A stretch of DNA of 64,000 nucleotides from Streptomyces mangrovi (GTDB taxonomy: Bacteria; Actinomycetota; Actinomycetes; Streptomycetales; Streptomycetaceae), in NCBI RefSeq assembly GCF_900114215.1, contig NZ_FOSG01000014.1:1-64000 (forward strand), given 5' to 3'. Position 1 is the first letter of the stretch; every line of letters begins with the position of its first letter. Below the pieces are notes generated by a model. That model had not been told where the DNA came from. It saw nothing but the letters and a program-made list of their open reading frames with translations, and made no database searches. Made by a program: the position numbers and the translations under genes. Of this stretch, positions 62,701 to 64,000 are shown piece by piece.

Positions 62701-64000
62701 TCTGACGGAGCTGTCGCGGATCGCCCTGAGGGGGGCCGGTCTCGGCGACGCCTTCCAGTCCGGGCCGACCACGCCGCACGCCTTCGCCTACGAGTTGCCG
62801 GGCCAGCTCACCCACCCGGAGGCGTACGAGACGCTGCCCGCCGAACTCGTCGGCAACCAGCGCGAGCTGCGGGTCCGCAGCCGTCTGACGCCCAGCCTGG
62901 TCACCTGGGCGCTGAGCGGGTCCGGAATCCTCGCCGACCCGGACGCCCTCACGTCATGGCTGATCAAGCGGCAGGAACGCGACGGCCGTCCGCTGCTCGA
63001 CCGGGACGCCATCCGCAAGGCCGCCATCGACTTCCAGGCCGTCTGACCCCGTCCTCCACCGGGTTCCCGGCCTCCTCCGCACCTCCCCGCACCTCCCCGT
63101 ACCCCCCCCGCCCCACCCCGTCCCGCCTCACCCACCCACCTCACCCCACCGGGAGTCGTCCATGTCCACCGCAGCCCTTGCCGGTTCCTGCCCCGAGTGC
63201 GAGACCGATCTGACCGTGCCGCCGATGGTCCACGGCGAGACCCTGTCCTGCCCCGAGTGCATGCTCACCCTCCGTGTCGAGGACGTGCGCGACGGCGTGC
63301 TCACCCTCCAGATGGTCGAGGTGCAGCTGCGCGACTGGGGCCAGTGAGCGACGACCCGCGGAGGAGACGATCCATGGGTACCACCATCGCCGTCGTCGCG
63401 GACCGGCTCGGCTGGGAGGAGCGCCGGCTGATCCAGGTCGCGCCCGAGGCCGGCCTGACCGCCGAGTGGGTCAACGACGAATCACTGTGCCTCGGCGACG
63501 CGGACCCCGCGTCGCTGTCCGGGTACGACGCCGTCCTCGTCCGGAGCCGCAGCTACACCCGTGGCGGCCTGGTCGCCACGCTGGCCGAGGCGTCCGGCAT
63601 CCGTACCGTCAACTCCGCCGCGGCCATCCGGGCCTGTGAGAACAAGCTCGAACTGCGCACCGTCCTGCGCCGGGCCGGCGTCCCGGCCGCGCCCTTCCGG
63701 CTCGTGCTGTCCCGCCGGGACTTCCAGCGGGCACTGGAGGACATGCCGCCGCCCGTGGTGCTCAAGCCCGTCTTCGGCGGCATGGGCAAGCGGGTCACCC
63801 TGATCCGGGACGCCGACACGGCCCAGTCCGTCTACGACTACGTCGAGGATCTCGGGCACGGCTTCGAGCAGGCCGCGCTGGTGGAGCCGTACCTGGACAA
63901 AGGCACCTCCGTCCGGTGCTTCGTCGTCGGCCGTGAGCTGGTCGCCACCGCCCGGTTCGCGAGCGCCGGCGGGGACTGGCGCAGCAACGCGGCACTCGGC

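Overview
The window is very GC-rich, codes densely on both strands with strong third-position G/C, uses GTG starts, and carries Streptomyces hallmarks: an afsA/gamma-butyrolactone-receptor pair, a WhiJ-type HTH/DUF397/RsbW-like locus, rare TTA (bldA) codons, a Tat-exported PhoX behind a PHO box, and SpoIIE/HATPase and SseB-type proteins. It is almost certainly a chromosomal segment of a Streptomyces or close relative, seen without any database search.

Region 1-9.9 kb is an insertion-sequence graveyard. An IS630-type element (cut by the left edge) abuts an IS3 element whose orfA is truncated. A second IS630-like element is complete, with perfect 34-bp inverted ends that enclose both a transposase and an S1-domain gene. 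Further right an IS5-type element is split by a nested IS110 element. Between them sits a small operon: a secreted protein of about 130 aa, an ABC ATPase and two permease-like proteins (7.2 to 4.1 kb).

Region 9.9-21.6 kb is mostly ordinary chromosome: GlxA-type regulator, MFS exporter, lipoprotein, ECF sigma factor with a membrane partner, signal peptidase I, GlsB/YeaQ protein, PhoX and MetG. 21.7-24.4 kb holds a three-gene RiPP locus (precursor, ATP-grasp ligase, PCMT-like methyltransferase) of the ATP-grasp peptide (graspetide-like) kind.

Region 24.7-45 kb is accessory-rich: MBL-fold protein, TetR/hydrolase pair with two operators, WhiJ-type locus, HxlR/RidA pair, Nudix, GNAT plus a broken copy of its N-terminus, TetR/imine-reductase-like pair, an MpaB-like oxygenase fused to four EF-hands, a bacterial-type PARG, TetR/MMPL exporter and a phospholipase D-type protein. 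45-55 kb is core-like: AspS, a PAS-GAF-SpoIIE-HATPase regulator, pirin, SseB, acyl-CoA dehydrogenase and M18 aminopeptidase.

Region 55.2-64 kb looks like the left end of a secondary-metabolite cluster. An SDR, an AfsA homologue and an orphan atypical response regulator all carry TTA codons; a gamma-butyrolactone-receptor-like TetR faces afsA. Next come two acyl-CoA dehydrogenases, a homocitrate/isopropylmalate-synthase-like enzyme, a LysW-like carrier protein ending in Gln instead of Glu, and a LysX-like ATP-grasp ligase that runs off the right edge. Together these suggest carrier-protein-bound amino-acid chemistry under gamma-butyrolactone and bldA control; the product cannot be named from this window.
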